This document shows positions 1-13,200 of a stretch of DNA of 64,000 bases, one piece after another. The notes beneath the pieces are model-generated. The model had not been told where the DNA came from. It searched no databases and saw nothing but the letters and a program-made list of their open reading frames with translations. A program made the position numbers and the translations under genes. How positions within the stretch are numbered: the first letter of the stretch is position 1; every line of letters starts with the position of its first letter. Source of the stretch: Struthidea cinerea (taxonomy: Eukaryota > Chordata > Aves > Passeriformes > Corcoracidae); the NCBI GenBank assembly GCA_013397865.1, contig VZTI01001766.1:2417408-2481407 (forward strand). Reading direction: 5' to 3'.

Positions 1-1639
1 ATAGTCCTGAAACATTTTAGTCTACAGCATGTCACACACTCTGCATGCCTTGAAAACTCCTCTGTTGGCCTTGTGCTGCAAGCAAAAGAGCAGATTTTAA
101 AGACAGTGTGGAGTGATATCTGTTTAATTTGGTGTTTTTCTCATTGGATGCCATTGCAGTCGACTCGGGCAGAGTGAGGAGGAGTGAGGACTCGGTTACT
201 GCTTTGATGTTTGCCAGCAGACAGCATAACCCTGCCACATGGGAATGTGCTCCTTTTCCATGGAGGTGGAGGAAGCTTGGCACACCTCCATGGGGGTAGT
301 TTTTTCCACTCCGTAGCCCTCAGCAGGTCAGCACCGTGCTGGGAATTAGCAGGACTGGGGGTGCTCCCTCCTTCTGGCTAAAAAAAAAATATGCTGCAGT
401 TGTTTGCAGAATCCCGTCAGGACAGTTTTCCTGCTTGTTTTAATAGATCTGAAAAGACAGTACCAGGCCATCTAGAAGTAAATTGGGGGTTGTTTTTGGT
501 TTCTTCTTTTCATCCAAGAGCATGAGCTCTCCTTCCTGCAGACAGGGTTCTCGCTTCTTTAATAGTGCACGTACTTGTGTGCGTGTGAAAGCAGCGTGTA
601 AAAGGTAGCTTTGGAAAATGAGGTAAATCACTGATGGCTTTTAATAAAACTAAAGCCTCAAAAAAGTAACAGCAGGTTCTGCTGACAGAAGTATGTTACA
701 AATCTTTTCCTTGTCATTTCCCTGGCTGGTGCATGCTTGGTTTATTATGTTAGCTGTATCAATAGATCTTCCCTTTGGCCACTTTTTCCAGGCTGGCCTA
801 AAGCTTATGGATCTCATATACCACTATCCTGGATTTATTACTTATCCTGTTATACTGGATGCCCAAAAAGCTTATCCTAATTACAAATTTGGAGAAGAAA
901 GGCTGGGGGCAGTGGTCTCGGCACGCCAGTCGCTGGGAGCAGAAGCTGCTGAAGGGCTGCACTTTGTGCAAGTGTGATCAGTGTCTGGTTGCCTGTGGAT
1001 CCTGCCATCCAGCCCATCCCTTCCTTCTGGAGCTGCTCTGTCTCTCCCATCAGCTCCCTGTTCCTTGCTCCCAGATGTGGAATGATGTCCTGTTTGCTGC
1101 CGTTGTAGGAGACACTTGATGCGTGACACTTGCCTCTCCCTGTGCTCCTTCCAGACTGGAAGCTCCTTGGGGACCATCATCCACGAGGGAGCACAGTGCA
1201 GCTGCCTCTTGAATGGTTTTTGTGTGTTTATTTGTTTCAGAGAGGCCTTTATTTATTTTACCCCCAATTTCTAGTTTTTTAAACTCTCGCTGTCTCCGTG
1301 CCTTTCTTCAAGTATAAATTTAAGCTTTTACAAAATGGTTTCATTTGAAATTACTCTGCCTGTAAATGTTACTGTGTGTGCCAGTGTTGTTGGCAGGTCC
1401 CTTTTCATGTGTGAATCTAAAAATCATTTATCTTGATTAAAAGAAAAAAATCTCTCTGAGGTTTCTTCAGAGGAACACACAGATTTAATTGGCATTTTCA
1501 TTTTAGATCTGACTATTTCTTTTTGCCCCAGTACTACTGATTGCTTAGTGGTTTAACTACTTTTGTGGTAAGAGCTGTGTAAATTCTAATTAACCAGAAT
1601 GGATAAAAATAATCATACAAGCTTTTTCCTGTTTTACAG
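1..1639. other. KNOP1 intron (5' end outside window)
   Basis: No exon supported. The stretch 880-1200 is GC-richer and open in several frames, but it shows no splice-bounded conserved reading. Treated as intron sequence upstream of the 1640 exon. Confidence 0.6.
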
Positions 1640-1708
1640 GAACATCTAGATGGTGTAATTATTGTGCAGGAAAAGAAAGGAAACTGTGATGAAGTTAGCA
1701 TAGACAAG
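1640..1708 (+). CDS. KNOP1: KNOP1 internal coding exon
   Basis: 69 nt, 23 codons. A polypyrimidine tract and TTTTACAG precede it and GTATGC follows. It starts EHLDGVIIVQEKKGNCDEV and ends at SIDK. Phase 0 on both sides. Confidence 0.9.
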
Positions 1709-4387
1709 GTATGCTTTGTCTTAATCGGGTAAGATCTAAAGCAAGTCAGCATTTAACACGTGCCTAGGAATTGATACAAAAAAACTGCTTTGTTGCTTAT
1801 CTATGCATAGATTTCAGTAGATAAAGCTCTGCTTAAAATGTGCTTTATGCATGGGTTAAGTCCAAAATGTCCAGCTCCAGTCAGTGTCACAGCTATGTAA
1901 CTTAGTAGGTTAAATAGACATTTCTCTGCCTCTCATCAGTGTTGGCAGTTTCAGCGCAGCTGTTGCCTGCAGTTAGAAAATTAAACTTACCTGATACAGC
2001 AAAACACGCATTTAACATACCACTAAAAAATTGCAGTTCTTGTGTTGAGTGTGTGAAAGGATCCCATGCAACTTTTAATTATCCTTGCAAAATTCTGAAG
2101 ATAACTAATTATTTTATTCTTCTCTTACCATTTCATTGTGAATTCACTGTCATTTAACACCCAGGACACAGTGTCTCATGCTGCATGTGTAATTTTTCTG
2201 CACACTAGGTGAGGCGGCAGGCCCTGCAAGAAGAAATCGATAGAGAATCTGGCAAAACCAAGGCTTTCAGTTCCAAAGTGGGACAGGTATGTGTGAGTTT
2301 ATGGACATGCTGTGTCCCAGGGCAAGTTCCTGTAAAAAGCACTGTCCTCTTTTTTGCATGTGGCTCAGGTACGTGGCTTGGCACAACAGAGTTCCTTCTG
2401 ACTGCAGCCTTGAGGTCATGCTCTAGAACACGTGGGTACAACGCCAAGAGTCTGAGAGCTGAGCAGCGAGCTCCTTGGCATTGTACAGTGCTCCCATCAT
2501 CAGGCCTCAAAAGCAACATTTTCTCTGGTTCCTCTGAAGAATGAGCCATCAAAAATGGCTACAGAAGCTTTTTTTGCTTACTGTGAAAGACGAGTAATTT
2601 TTGGGCTGTGGATGGAGCAGTCACTGCAGTGTATCTGATTTCTTACCTGCAGGACTTTGCACACATTCAGCAACAGGCACACCCGTGGAAAGGTGGAGGG
2701 GGTGACAGCTGTTAACACACGTGTGTGATATCTAGAGTCAGTCCTCCCCTGGCTTCTGCATCTTTGCCCCACCTCTTTGAAAGATGATTCTTTAGTCTTT
2801 GCTTTTGCATCCTACTCAGCCTGGCTCCTGACAGACTCCCAGTAAGGCAGTGGAAGCTTGCAGCAGTGTTTAGCCAAGGGTAAGAAGATTGAGGTGGAGA
2901 GGAAGCTTTGCTAGTAATTCAGGCTTCCATTGTTTTGCAAGACTGCCAGGATGCCTAGAAAGCTGGAATATGCCTGAAACAAATGCCAGAAACAGCTTCT
3001 GTAGATCTAACATAGTGGGAGGGGAGTCTGTGTAGCTCTGGAACTGCAAATGTCTAATAGTCTCTGAAGTCATTGAGAAAAATGTCATCCTTGGCAGGAG
3101 ATCTCAGTTCTTTGGCACTGATCCGTCTCTGTTTAGTAGCATGCAGAAGAATAGAAGCTGTGAAAACTAATTCATCAGCTCCACAAAGAGTGAGCTGGAA
3201 ATGCTTCAGCACAAGCTGTGTGTGGTGCCTGCCAGCAGCTCACTTAAAACCAGAGTTTTGACAAGCCGTAATTACATTTGCATCCGTGCAGATGCCTCCC
3301 ATTGCAAAGGGAGGACTCACATTTATTTATCTGTGGCTTGTGTGTGTCTGTGTGTGCACGGATCTGTCACAGACTGGGCTTACACAGCAACTTGCCTTTG
3401 TGCAAGGCCAAAAGACTGAAGTATTATGGGTAGCTTTCTTTCAATGCCAGGTAGTCTGGCCTGTGATGGGGAATGATACTCCAGCCTTGCATTTTTTTTT
3501 TAACTTAAAAATCCCTGTTGTAGCTTGTCTGCCGTATTTTGTAGTGTGCTGTGTGTCACGTTGGCTGGCTGCTGCAGAATGACTGTTTCATGCAAGCTAC
3601 AACTGTTCTCTTGGAAGCATTTCAGGCTGACGTAAACGTACCACTGAATTCACATTTTTTCTTTTGATGTAGCCAGCTTAGCCTGTTTAATTAATAATCG
3701 TGCCCAATTTTAAAGAGAAAATTGTGAGCAGAAATCCTGCCAAAAATATTTATAAATGACTGCATGGCTATAGCTCAGGAGTCAGATGTACCCTTTAATA
3801 AGGAAGCCTGTTCTTAGGTAAGCCGCAAGTTCATGAACTTTGTAAATCCTTTGGTGTATCTGGGGTTTTCCACAAACAGCTGAAATCTCATTTTCCTGGA
3901 CATCGCCTCCTCAGAAAGGAGCCAGAGTCTGCAGATAGAAGGAAAATCCTGAAGGGGTGAACTAGTTCATAGAATAAAGTGCAAATACAGTGAATACAAA
4001 GAACACAGCACACTGCAAGGGAAGGGAGGCTTTAAGAGAACTTAATTTTAGTGTTAACCTTGTTTTGCCTCACAGGATACGAAGCTTGGACAGTGGAGTA
4101 CAGCTACTTTTAGAAGTTCTGAGGAAGAAATGAAGTTTTTTAGACTGATGGGTGGCTTTAAAAAGGGTTCTGTGCCTATCCAAAATCTCTCAGCAACTAC
4201 GAATAAACCAAACATGGCTCTGAACAAGGAAGGGGAGGAGAAGTTACAGCAGGCTCTGAAGATGGAGTTTGATAAAGCAATGGACTTGAAGCAACACAGA
4301 GGAATTGGTCTTGGATTTCAGCCTACTGCCAACAAAAAAGTATACATTGACAAATATACAACTAGATCTATAAAACTTGAAGATTAA
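1640..4387 (+). CDS. KNOP1: KNOP1 (lysine-rich nucleolar protein 1), 3' part, three coding exons
   Basis: Joined exons 1640-1708, 2209-2286 and 4076-4387 read in one frame for 152 residues to a TAA stop. The conserved C-terminal block of KNOP1 (TSG118/FAM191A) is recognisable: VRRQALQEEIDRESGKT, then LGQW, then the RLMGGFK motif, PNMAL, GLGF and the terminal residues SIKLED. KNOP1 is a small basic nucleolar protein of poorly defined function; the C-terminal domain is its most conserved part. The large lysine-rich exon(s) that encode the N-terminus are not in 1-1639, so they must lie upstream of the window. All introns are phase 0 and GT-AG. The gene converges on VPS35L, as in human. The assignment rests on remembered human sequence; the motif agreement over the whole C-terminus makes it secure. 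Confidence 0.93.
2209..2286 (+). CDS. KNOP1: KNOP1 penultimate coding exon
   Basis: 78 nt, 26 codons, acceptor CACTAG and donor GTATGT. It encodes VRRQALQEEIDRESGKTK and ends with KVGQ. This is the most conserved stretch of the KNOP1 C-terminus. Confidence 0.92.
4076..4387 (+). CDS. KNOP1: KNOP1 terminal coding exon
   Basis: 312 nt including the TAA stop (103 residues). The acceptor is CCTCACAG. The motifs in order are LGQW, FFRLMGGFKKGS, PNMALNKEGEEKLQQ, RGIGLGFQPTANKKVYID and a C-terminal SIKLED. A shorter reading from the internal ATG at 4130 is only a fragment of this exon; the splice acceptor and the upstream conserved residues show the exon starts at 4076. Confidence 0.94.
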   Translation, partial: DTKLGQWSTATFRSSEEEMKFFRLMGGFKKGSVPIQNLSATTNKPNMALNKEGEEKLQQALKMEFDKAMDLKQHRGIGLGFQPTANKKVYIDKYTTRSIKLED

Positions 4388-4396
4388 AACTGAAAT

Positions 4397-4680
4397 AATA
4401 AAAAGAATGAATTTTGTTTTTACTTTCCACATCTTTTTACTTGAAATAAAATAACAAAATGCTCAAGAAATTTCATTTATGAGGGACTTGAAGTACAGGG
4501 TTTCAACTGTGTATACCAGTGGAGCTGGGTCCTCACTTCGTCTAAACAGTGAGTTTTTGAAACCTTCACCATGTTTGTTCTACAAAGCAAGAGACAGCCT
4601 CCTTCAAAGACTGAAGATGTGTGCCATGCCTGCAATTAGTTGAAATTCAGTCTTTTTTTTTTAAATGCTGATTTAATAAA
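4397..4680 (+). terminator. KNOP1: KNOP1 tandem poly(A) signals
   Basis: Three AATAAA hexamers follow the KNOP1 stop, at 4397-4402, 4445-4450 and 4675-4680. The first is only 10 nt after the stop codon, so very short 3'UTRs are possible. Another AATAAA at 5486-5491 could extend the transcript. Which is used cannot be told from sequence. Confidence 0.6.
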
Positions 4681-5234
4681 CTTACTGTTATCCATATCTT
4701 AGTGATTCAAAAGGATTTTATTGAAATCTTCATATTTTTTACACTCAGTGAGTGGTACAAAGTGATGGTGCTTTATGTTGAAGACACACTAGTGGTGTGC
4801 CCTCAAATTTGATGAGGGCAGACTTCTAACTCAGAAAGTAGTTCCTAAGAACTACTAACTAAACTCCTTTAAAAAGCCATGTACTAAAGTAATGGATAGC
4901 ATTGAAGATCTTCTGTATTTGAACTGTGCTCTGGCAGTTGGATTTTCAGTCAGCAGCTATTGTCTGAAAATGGAAGTAAAAGCCTTTTGGAGAGCAGCAC
5001 CAATTATAGAAAGCAACATAATTTTAATAATGTGTTTATTGGGCTCATTCTGTATCAGTCTGCATGAAATTTCTGACCTTTGGATTTTCAGACAACCTGC
5101 ACTTGAACTGGCCTTTTAGCAGGAGTACAAAACACAAGACTGCACTTGTGTACCTGTTCAGAAGGCAGGAGGCCAGAGCAGTCTGTCCATGCACTGCTTG
5201 AAGTTACAAGAAGCAGTGAAAAGCTCACGGGTCT

Positions 5235-5272
5235 TGTTACTGGCTGTGCCATTTGTTACTGGCTGTGCCATT
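5235..5272. repeat. 19-bp tandem duplication
   Basis: The 19-mer TGTTACTGGCTGTGCCATT occurs twice in direct succession (5235-5253 and 5254-5272), followed by the first 6 bases of a third copy. Confidence 0.9.
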
Positions 5273-5841
5273 TGTTACGGGACAGGGTGGTAAGTTTTAG
5301 TGTAGCTCTGGTTTTCACCACCCCTCGTGCCCAGGTTCTCAGAGTGGTTGTGTTAGCTTCTAAGCTAGATATGTAGACTTTCCTCCGGGTATCTAACCAG
5401 AGCTTTTGGCCTGTCCTTGAGCTATTTTTGCACTAATAAAAAGTAGTAAAACATCCAGAAGCATTTGTCATGGCAGTCTTGCATCAATAAAGAAACCAAA
5501 GTTACACTGTGCTCAAAAGACAGGAGGCAAGAACTGGTGCCTGCCTGCGGAGGAGGAATGGTCGGGCCCTTCGTAAGCCCGCAGAGTTTCATCTCCCAGA
5601 GTCTGGAACAACTCCATGTGGGGTTTGGAGCAGTGCATTGGCCCCCAGAGGGCAACTTCTGCCACACCACAGCTGCTCACTGTGAGCAGCTGGCAGCTCA
5701 AGAGAGCTCCGAGGTTGATCCACTTACCCAGTTCATGGTTTATGCTTCCAAGGCCAACAGGAACAATCGTCCAGGTGCTACCTGAGAGTTTTCTGTGCAG
5801 TGCAGCAAGAAGGAAAGCTAAATAGAAATGGGACATGATAA

Positions 5842-5897
5842 CATATGAAGTACTATAATTCCATTATCTCATATGAAGTACTATAATTCCATTATCT
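5842..5897. repeat. 28-bp tandem duplication
   Basis: Two identical adjacent 28-bp units, 5842-5869 and 5870-5897, each starting CATATGAAGTACTATAATTC. Perfect identity indicates a recent duplication. Confidence 0.93.
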
Positions 5898-6497
5898 ATG
5901 TTTGCTTTCTACAGAATTATGTAAGGAAAATCAGTATAATTTAAAAAGCCATGTACTAAAGGCTGGAAAGGTGGTGGACTCGGTTGATGCCACGCCACAA
6001 TTGCCTTGTATTCCTGCAGTTTTTTCAGCTTATCTATGAAGTCTGTACCAGAACCAAGGGGGCTTAGTTTGGTTCTTTACAGCCTGAACACAAAATCACA
6101 TCTATTAGATGTACCCTGCTTCAGTAACCACCGAGGAGATAAAAAACATGCAGCAAGAATGGTTTAATAATTTGGGTGGTATTCATTAGCTTGCTAACTC
6201 CTTAATGTATGGTTTTAGCAAAACAGATTGTTTAGCCTTAACAAAATAAAAGATTTTTTTCAAAAATGATTCTTAATATCTGTACAAGGATTAGCTCATT
6301 AAAATACTTACCACTCAGCAAAACTAGCAATAGATGTAAGGTTGCAACATGGTTCCTTACCATGGGGCAGAAGTGGTGAGAGCGAAATTTTATCAGAAAT
6401 AATAACAGTACATGTAACTAAATTCCACAAGGGTAAGGTGATAAACTTGTATACACCAAGAAACTCCCCCAGAACACACAGATGAACTGCAAATTGT

Positions 6498-6503
6498 TTT
6501 ATT
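6498..6503 (-). terminator. VPS35L: VPS35L candidate poly(A) signal
   Basis: TTTATT on the plus strand gives AATAAA on the VPS35L strand, about 640 nt after the stop codon. It is the first canonical signal I see downstream of the stop, so a 3'UTR of about 660-680 nt is expected. Confidence 0.6.
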
Positions 6504-7145
6504 CAGTGACAGTGTACTTTGCAAATATAGAGTACTTTGCATACATTTCCATTTTCCTATGCAACACTTAAAGATTCCTTCCATTTTACAGAACACCACT
6601 GGACTAAAATGAAAACATAAACATGTCTGTGAAAATGTATTGTAGAAATTAGAACAGTAACACCTCAGCCATTTTTCTCTGCTACTGGAAGCAGCCAGAC
6701 AAATGCTGGCAGCATCCGAAAGCAGAGAGACAACTTAGTCTGATTATTACATTGAAATGCTGCTTTCTGCAGAGGAGAAACAATCCTGCAAGAGGGATGA
6801 GCGTTTGAGGCTGTGAATTCATTCGTAGAGATTATCTTCTTCCTTTTTTGTTAAAATTACAACAGATTAGGTCTCAGAAGGTTTTTGCAACCATAGAGGT
6901 TCAAAATACTGCTTACTGAATGTAAATCAGCATTTAAAATAGCAATACCATGGTAAAACTGGATACAGAAATTCAGGTTAAATTATTGCACTCAGAACAG
7001 TTTTACCTTTACTGTGCCCAAGTAAATGTGTCTCAGTAAGGAAAGTAAAAACACACTGAACTCCTCAAGCCAGAATGTAGATCAGTGATTTTTGGCCTTG
7101 GTTCCATGCTCCCTTGTGCAGGTGGCTGCTTGGAAGAGGCATTCA

Positions 7146-7244
7146 TCAGGTCCTGGACTGCAGAGGAAGCCGAAGGGCCAGGTCTGTGAAATGACTCGTT
7201 TCAGGTTCTTTGCTCCGCCTCTTGATGTATTCTAGGGTTTTCAC
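7146..7244 (-). CDS. VPS35L: VPS35L exon 31 (terminal coding)
   Basis: 99 nt including TGA, residues 932-963: VKTLEYIKRRSKEPETSHFT, DLALRLPLQSRT. Acceptor ACCCAG. A second TGA follows directly. The 3'UTR continues toward the AATAAA at 6503-6498. Confidence 0.95.
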   Translation of the reverse strand: MKTLEYIKRRSKEPETSHFTDLALRLPLQSRT

Positions 7245-10200
7245 CTGGGTTTGAAAACAAAGGTATTTGGAGATTTTTAGGGTCTTTTCTCATTTCATAG
7301 GCCATCAGTTCATCTTTGTGAATGTGTTTTAGACAGTGTCAGGATTTTCCCTAAATTTCACTGGCTTGGTGAGCACTTGGCATTGCTTACCCCAGAGCTC
7401 ATTATCATGTATATCTTTCTTAAAGGCTCTCAAATGCCACTTCACAAGCTTTCACCAGGCAGTTCCTCCACAAAACAAAAATGCTGTATTTCTCTTAAAG
7501 CTAGTTTTCTGTACTGAACAAAAAGTTAAGAGCATCCAACACTTTCAGGTTTATTAGTGCTTGACATACAATTAAAATGCTAGAAAGATACAGACCACTT
7601 GAAATAAGAGAAGGTGCTTGTTCATTAAGAAGCATTTAGAAAAACAAGTCGTTGAGGTTTTTAAGATAATTTGACTTTTTTAAGAGCGTAACTCGTAAAG
7701 AGATGAGGTTTAGTCAGATCAAGAAAATGTTACCTTTTCCCAAATAAAGAGTGGAAAAAGATACTAAGAACTGAAATTTCTCTGCATTACCTGTCTCCCT
7801 CCCTTACCATGGTCTTGGTGTCAGCAAAGCCGTGTTTCTGAGCGAGATTCCAGAGGTTGACTGAAAGCTGGTTCAGTCTGTTGTTTCGTAGGTCCCCATG
7901 AGCCAGAATGGTGTTAAAGAAATAGAGTGCCAGCTGGCTCTGCCGCTTCAGGGTCTGTGATGAAAACAAGAATACTCCCATGTTACTGTACAGTCATCCC
8001 AAAACAGCCAGCTTAACCTCACCGGGTTCTCTGAACTCTCTGAAGCTCAAAGGGCACTCGTTTTGTAACACACAGCAGTAGTTACAGACATAAGAGTACA
8101 GGCATAGCTTTCATATTCCATTCAAAATGCAACAAACAGCAGCAGTTGTAAATCAGCATAAGCTGCTGTAAATGAAATAATTACACAAGACTCCTACATC
8201 TCATACCACTCTGGCACAGCACAGTATGCAGGTCTGACACATTTGTAACTCAAGACTCCCTACAACTGCACAGAAATCACCCTCCCACCAACCAAGCTTG
8301 TGCTTAGAATACCATAGCTATATATTTTTAGAGAGATCACTATTATCAATCTAAATTAATGCAACTTCAGGCTTTTTTCCCCACAGTCTGTTCCACTTTA
8401 TTTATTTATTTAATGAAAGGTGTTTTTTCCCTGCTATTCTTTCACTGAAGCTCTGGTGATACGAACGTATTTGCACTATATTTGTAGCTACTTCCCCTGA
8501 AATTGCTGAGGAGGGACCTTGAGGAGCATAAGAGCAGTCTTCCCCCCACACAAAGCAGAGAGGATTCACTGCTACATGTTCCCTTGACCAGAAACAGCTT
8601 GAACTTTACAGAACTGTCCAGAACTAAAAATTTCCATTCCAGCACTGTCACATAAATGAAGCATTCTCTAATACTGTGAAAAGACCACACTGTGATAACA
8701 ATAAGATGCATTGTTCTCTTCCAAGCTGCCAGTTTGGTGAAAGGATTTTATTGTGAGAAAAACTGATTTTCCTTTATAGCTTTTAAAGGAAACGAACCAA
8801 TAAAAACATAAAATCATCAGAGGCTTGTTCATTTAAATGAGCAGCCAAGAAGATGAATAATAAAAGGTCACCAACACTGAAGCAATCCAAATACCAGTGA
8901 TTTTATGACCAGTTTTACTTTAGCACAATTAGAGATCTCTGACAATATTCTCATCCCTTCTATTTCCTCAGCAACAACAACTTCCTCAAACAACTATTCA
9001 TTCTTACCAAGCAATTTTCATCTAAATCTCTCAATGACTTTTACTCAACAAAGCAAAACAAATGGTCCCTCTTTGCAAATAAGGACGGGCAGAGGAGCAA
9101 ATCCAAGGCTGTGGAGGCAAAGGCAGGCCAAGCACCTGTATCTGTGCTGCTTGGCCTTAAATGCAGTTTTCTATGCAACAATGGCTTCAGTGAACTAACA
9201 CAGGATCCCCTTACTCAAAGCATGCTTGAAAGCAGAAAACAAACAAAAAAAAGGCCTTTCAGAAACCACGGATTTCAAGCCCTACAAACATTCCTACCCA
9301 CAAATTCCGTACAGGAGTCGGATGGAAAAAAAAAATCTCTAATATACAACCCACAGTCCTGAAAGCTGTTAAAAACTTCCTTCGGAGACCTGGTTGGACA
9401 CTCCTAGCTGTCCTAGCATGGTTGTTTTCTGCTGCTACTGTTCTGAAAAAGAACTTCTGTTCCCTGTGGTGATGCATAGAGTGATGTAAAGGATTTGAGC
9501 AAAGGATATATTCATCTTATGTCTCTGCAACTGCTCAAAGAAGGACAAACAGGATAGCAAAAGCAGAGAAAAGGCTAAACTTAGCACAGTGTCTTCCCAA
9601 TATGTATCACTTAACACTTTCTGTATTGGCAAACACTCCGGGCTACTGTGCAAGCAGCCTATCTAAAAAATTCCATCAAATCCATCGTGCCCTGCCCTCC
9701 CCTTCCAGGCTACAAGCCACAAGATTGCCATCAATAGAAGCTGCCCAGTAATGGGGGATTAGGAAGCTGTGGAGGGGTCCATTCTCAGAAACAGGTACAT
9801 TAACAGAACAGTGAGTTCTCATTATTTCAGTAAACATTAGTCACCTGCCTTTCACACACAATCCATTAAGCTATATTTGATCCCTCAGAGCCTCTGAATT
9901 CCAATCAAGAAATCCAATAAACTGCCTAGAGTTTTCTTTATTTTATATTGAACAAATACACTAAAGTCAGGGTAAAGACAAAACAACTTTTTCCTGCCTC
10001 TGTACCTCTCCTGAGATTATCCTAGTGCCTGGGGTCTGAAACTTTTGTAATTATAGGTGGCTTTCATTGTATGTTTCCCAGTAATAGACTTACTGTGAAT
10101 TCTCACTTTGCTCATTACAGAACTGGACACCATTAGGTGTCTCCGCCACAGGCCTGCCTATGTGATGGACTCACTTTCTAAACAAGTAAAAACATCCAAT

Positions 10201-13200
10201 TTCCTTTTGTTATGAGGTTCCTGAAGGCTTTGAAAAGACCAATTCCTGGTCAAAGGTGGTCTATTTCTTCAAATTACTTTCGGTTTTGTACTGAATCGAG
10301 CTGAGTAAGAACATACCTCCTCTCTTCCCAGGGCTTTCAGATGATCCAGGATCTGTGACACCACTGTTTCACTCAGTTTATTAATTTCAGCCAGGAACTT
10401 GGAGTCTCCACCATACAGAGTATCATTGGAATCAACTGCAGAGATGAATTCAGGCTTAGGTCTGGCTAAAGAGCTACACATTTATTTGCTACTGAAAGCA
10501 TCCCATACTGATAGAGGACCACATCTGGAAGTTATAAAATGACCTTCCTCCATGAAACACAAACAGAACAATGTTTTTTAAGTGCCTACCACTTGGTTGC
10601 CTACTATGTCCTTTTGATTTTAGGAACAAAACACTGAGAGGAATCTTTTAGCTTAAAGGCAGTCCTGTATTCCTGGATGCAGCCAGGCTCACAAATACCT
10701 GCTAAACTTAATGTAAAGCAACATATAATGTCAATTTTCACCTTTTCTACAGAGAAAGACTCCCTGCTCCCATCAAGTTAGAAGAGTGTGGCCATTATCT
10801 TCAATGGCAGCAGCACTGGGCCAAACAACTTGTGTTTTATTTAGTGAAAATAATCAGATTTTCAAAAGAAACTGCATTTTAATTTTTTTTTCCCCTAAAA
10901 TAAAACCATGATTACCTCAAAGTCATGGATATAAACTCAAAAAGTGTATTTTCAGTTTCAAAAACCTTAAAGGTTTCTTTGGAGGGAGAGAGCTCTTGAA
11001 GGTTTTACAGCTTATATAATTGTGATTTTAAACAAGTCTTTTGCCCTAGTTTATTTATGTTCTATTAAGAAGTAGGTTAAAAGAAATCTGTAGGTTTAAG
11101 TATATTCTAGGTAAATCAGAAAGCAGAAAAGATAAAAGATGAATCCCCTGTTTCCAAGTAAACTTCATTTTAAGAAGCTCAGGTGCAAGGTCCACCTTGA
11201 AAAAACCCCATCACCCTACTATACAGGGGAAAAACTACTAATTTGTATTTCCATGCTTGTCTCCATTAAAATCTAATTAATTTAGATTTTTCATCTTGGG
11301 ATTATGCAGCTATGTTGGTCATATAAAAAATGGAGTGAAAGAAAAAGCAGCTAAACCACACTTCCTTACAGAATTTGAACAGCAGATTTACTACAGAGTA
11401 GCAGTTCAACTGACAGCTACTTTCTGTGCTGCTAACTGCAAGAGATATTTTGTCATGGGTGATAAATCTGACAGACTATTCACCAAAAGAACTGCAGAAC
11501 ATAATCCAGCCTGCCCCTCTGTGAAAGTCCTGTGCAACTGAAAGAAAAAGTCAAACCAGCTTGGCCTCTCTGACTCACTAATCTTCCAGGATGCTTTAAA
11601 AGGTTTAATTATTACTCTACCTTAATTTAGTACTCTATAATCAGAAGGCAAATATTCAAATTTTAGAGCATATCCAAATATTCCAAAAATTATTACAAAA
11701 AGGATGACAGCTATTTCATAAAATGTAAAATCTTTAAATTTTTTTAGCTATTCTGAGGATTTTTGTAAGTTACTGCTATTTCCAAAACTGAAAGCCTGCC
11801 TTCAAAGCAGCAAATACACCATTTAAATAATGAAGACTAGGCTTTACATTCTGAAAACTGGAGTTGTTAATAAATGTGAATGAAACACCAATGATAAGTA
11901 TAAATCAAGTTGATTTATAAACCTTAGAGTAAAACAAAATCCTTCATATGCATAATGTTCTAGTCTTTACTTGAAAAGTTTACATTTATAAGCATTTGTA
12001 CCAACACCACCAGAAGCAAACTAAGTAACCCACTCTGCACAGATCCACTTTAAAGAACAGACTTTGCATCTGTTCTAAAGCCAGCTCCTGGGATTATTTT
12101 AAGTTACAATACCTGGAACTGGATAGAAAAATAATCCATTAACTGGCTATGGTGATGAGACAATACTACAAATGTCCTGGTGGAATGCAAGGAGCCAGAG
12201 CCCCCCTTAAGTATTACCTTTATCTACATGGTAGATATATGCTTCCTGAGTCATTGCAGAGAGCAGATGCAAAACATTAGTATAAATCCTGACTTTGTCA
12301 TCGCTGTTATCCTCCCAAGTATAATCCTGGATCACATTTAGTAATCCTCGCACAAGAAACAACACTCCTTGTTCTGGATGGTCCTACAGAAAAGAAAAAA
12401 GATAGGTCAAAACCAACACCACAACCCTGGAACAAAAATAGGATTATTTGCAGTCATTCAGTGGTGTAGAGTCACAGTGTGAGCTCTACAAAAGCAAAAC
12501 TACAATATAATTAAAGCTGACAGCTACTTTTCTTAAGTGTGCTTCCTGCAAATCCTTTAAAAATTTTTTCCAGTTTCCATCTAAAATGCCCATTTGACCC
12601 ATCACCAGAACATGATCCAGGCAGCTTCCACAGACAAACTTTGAAATGCTTTGTTTTCTAGTCATGGGGGAGCAGTACAAAATTAATTGTCAGCTTCTTA
12701 ACAGCTAAGCCTCTAAAATTAAACACTGGGTGGATTTTGTTATTAAAACAGTATCAGTAAGCTGTAGTGTATTACTCATGTAATTATGAGTTTCAGAAGA
12801 ACACCTACACTGGGAAGTCAGTTACAGATCATCAACAATCTTTTAACATGAAATGAAAAGAAAGACTCTGCTTTACATAAGCTGGAAGTTTTTACAAGGA
12901 GCTTTAATACTGCGCTGGGCTAATTCCAGCTGGCAGTCGGTGCAGCAGCACCAAGATCCATAGGACAATCACAGTCCACTGAGGACATTTCCTTTTGATC
13001 TTCTGTAAACAGGGAACAATATTAGGGAAGCCAATTTCTGAATCCTGGCATCTCATCACAAGTTATTTTTCATTACTGAATCTGAGAGGTTGTATCACTC
13101 CCTTCTTCAAGCACCCGTTAATGATCCGAGTCACCCCACAGCCTTCCTTCAAAGCCTGACTTCTGCAGTCAGTGGACAGCAAGGACACATCACAGGGGCA

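Larger units (their letters stand above)
4690..6480. other. Convergent intergenic spacer between KNOP1 and VPS35L
   Basis: About 1.8 kb between the last KNOP1 poly(A) signal and the predicted VPS35L 3' end. It holds a 19-bp duplication near 5235-5272, a GC-richer block at 5520-5830 and a 28-bp duplication at 5842-5897. No exon is supported. Confidence 0.6.

Noticed and set aside
693..1180. Overlapping open frames of 86-99 codons upstream of the first KNOP1 exon in view
   Set aside because: They lack the lysine-rich composition of KNOP1 upstream exons and have no convincing splice boundaries.
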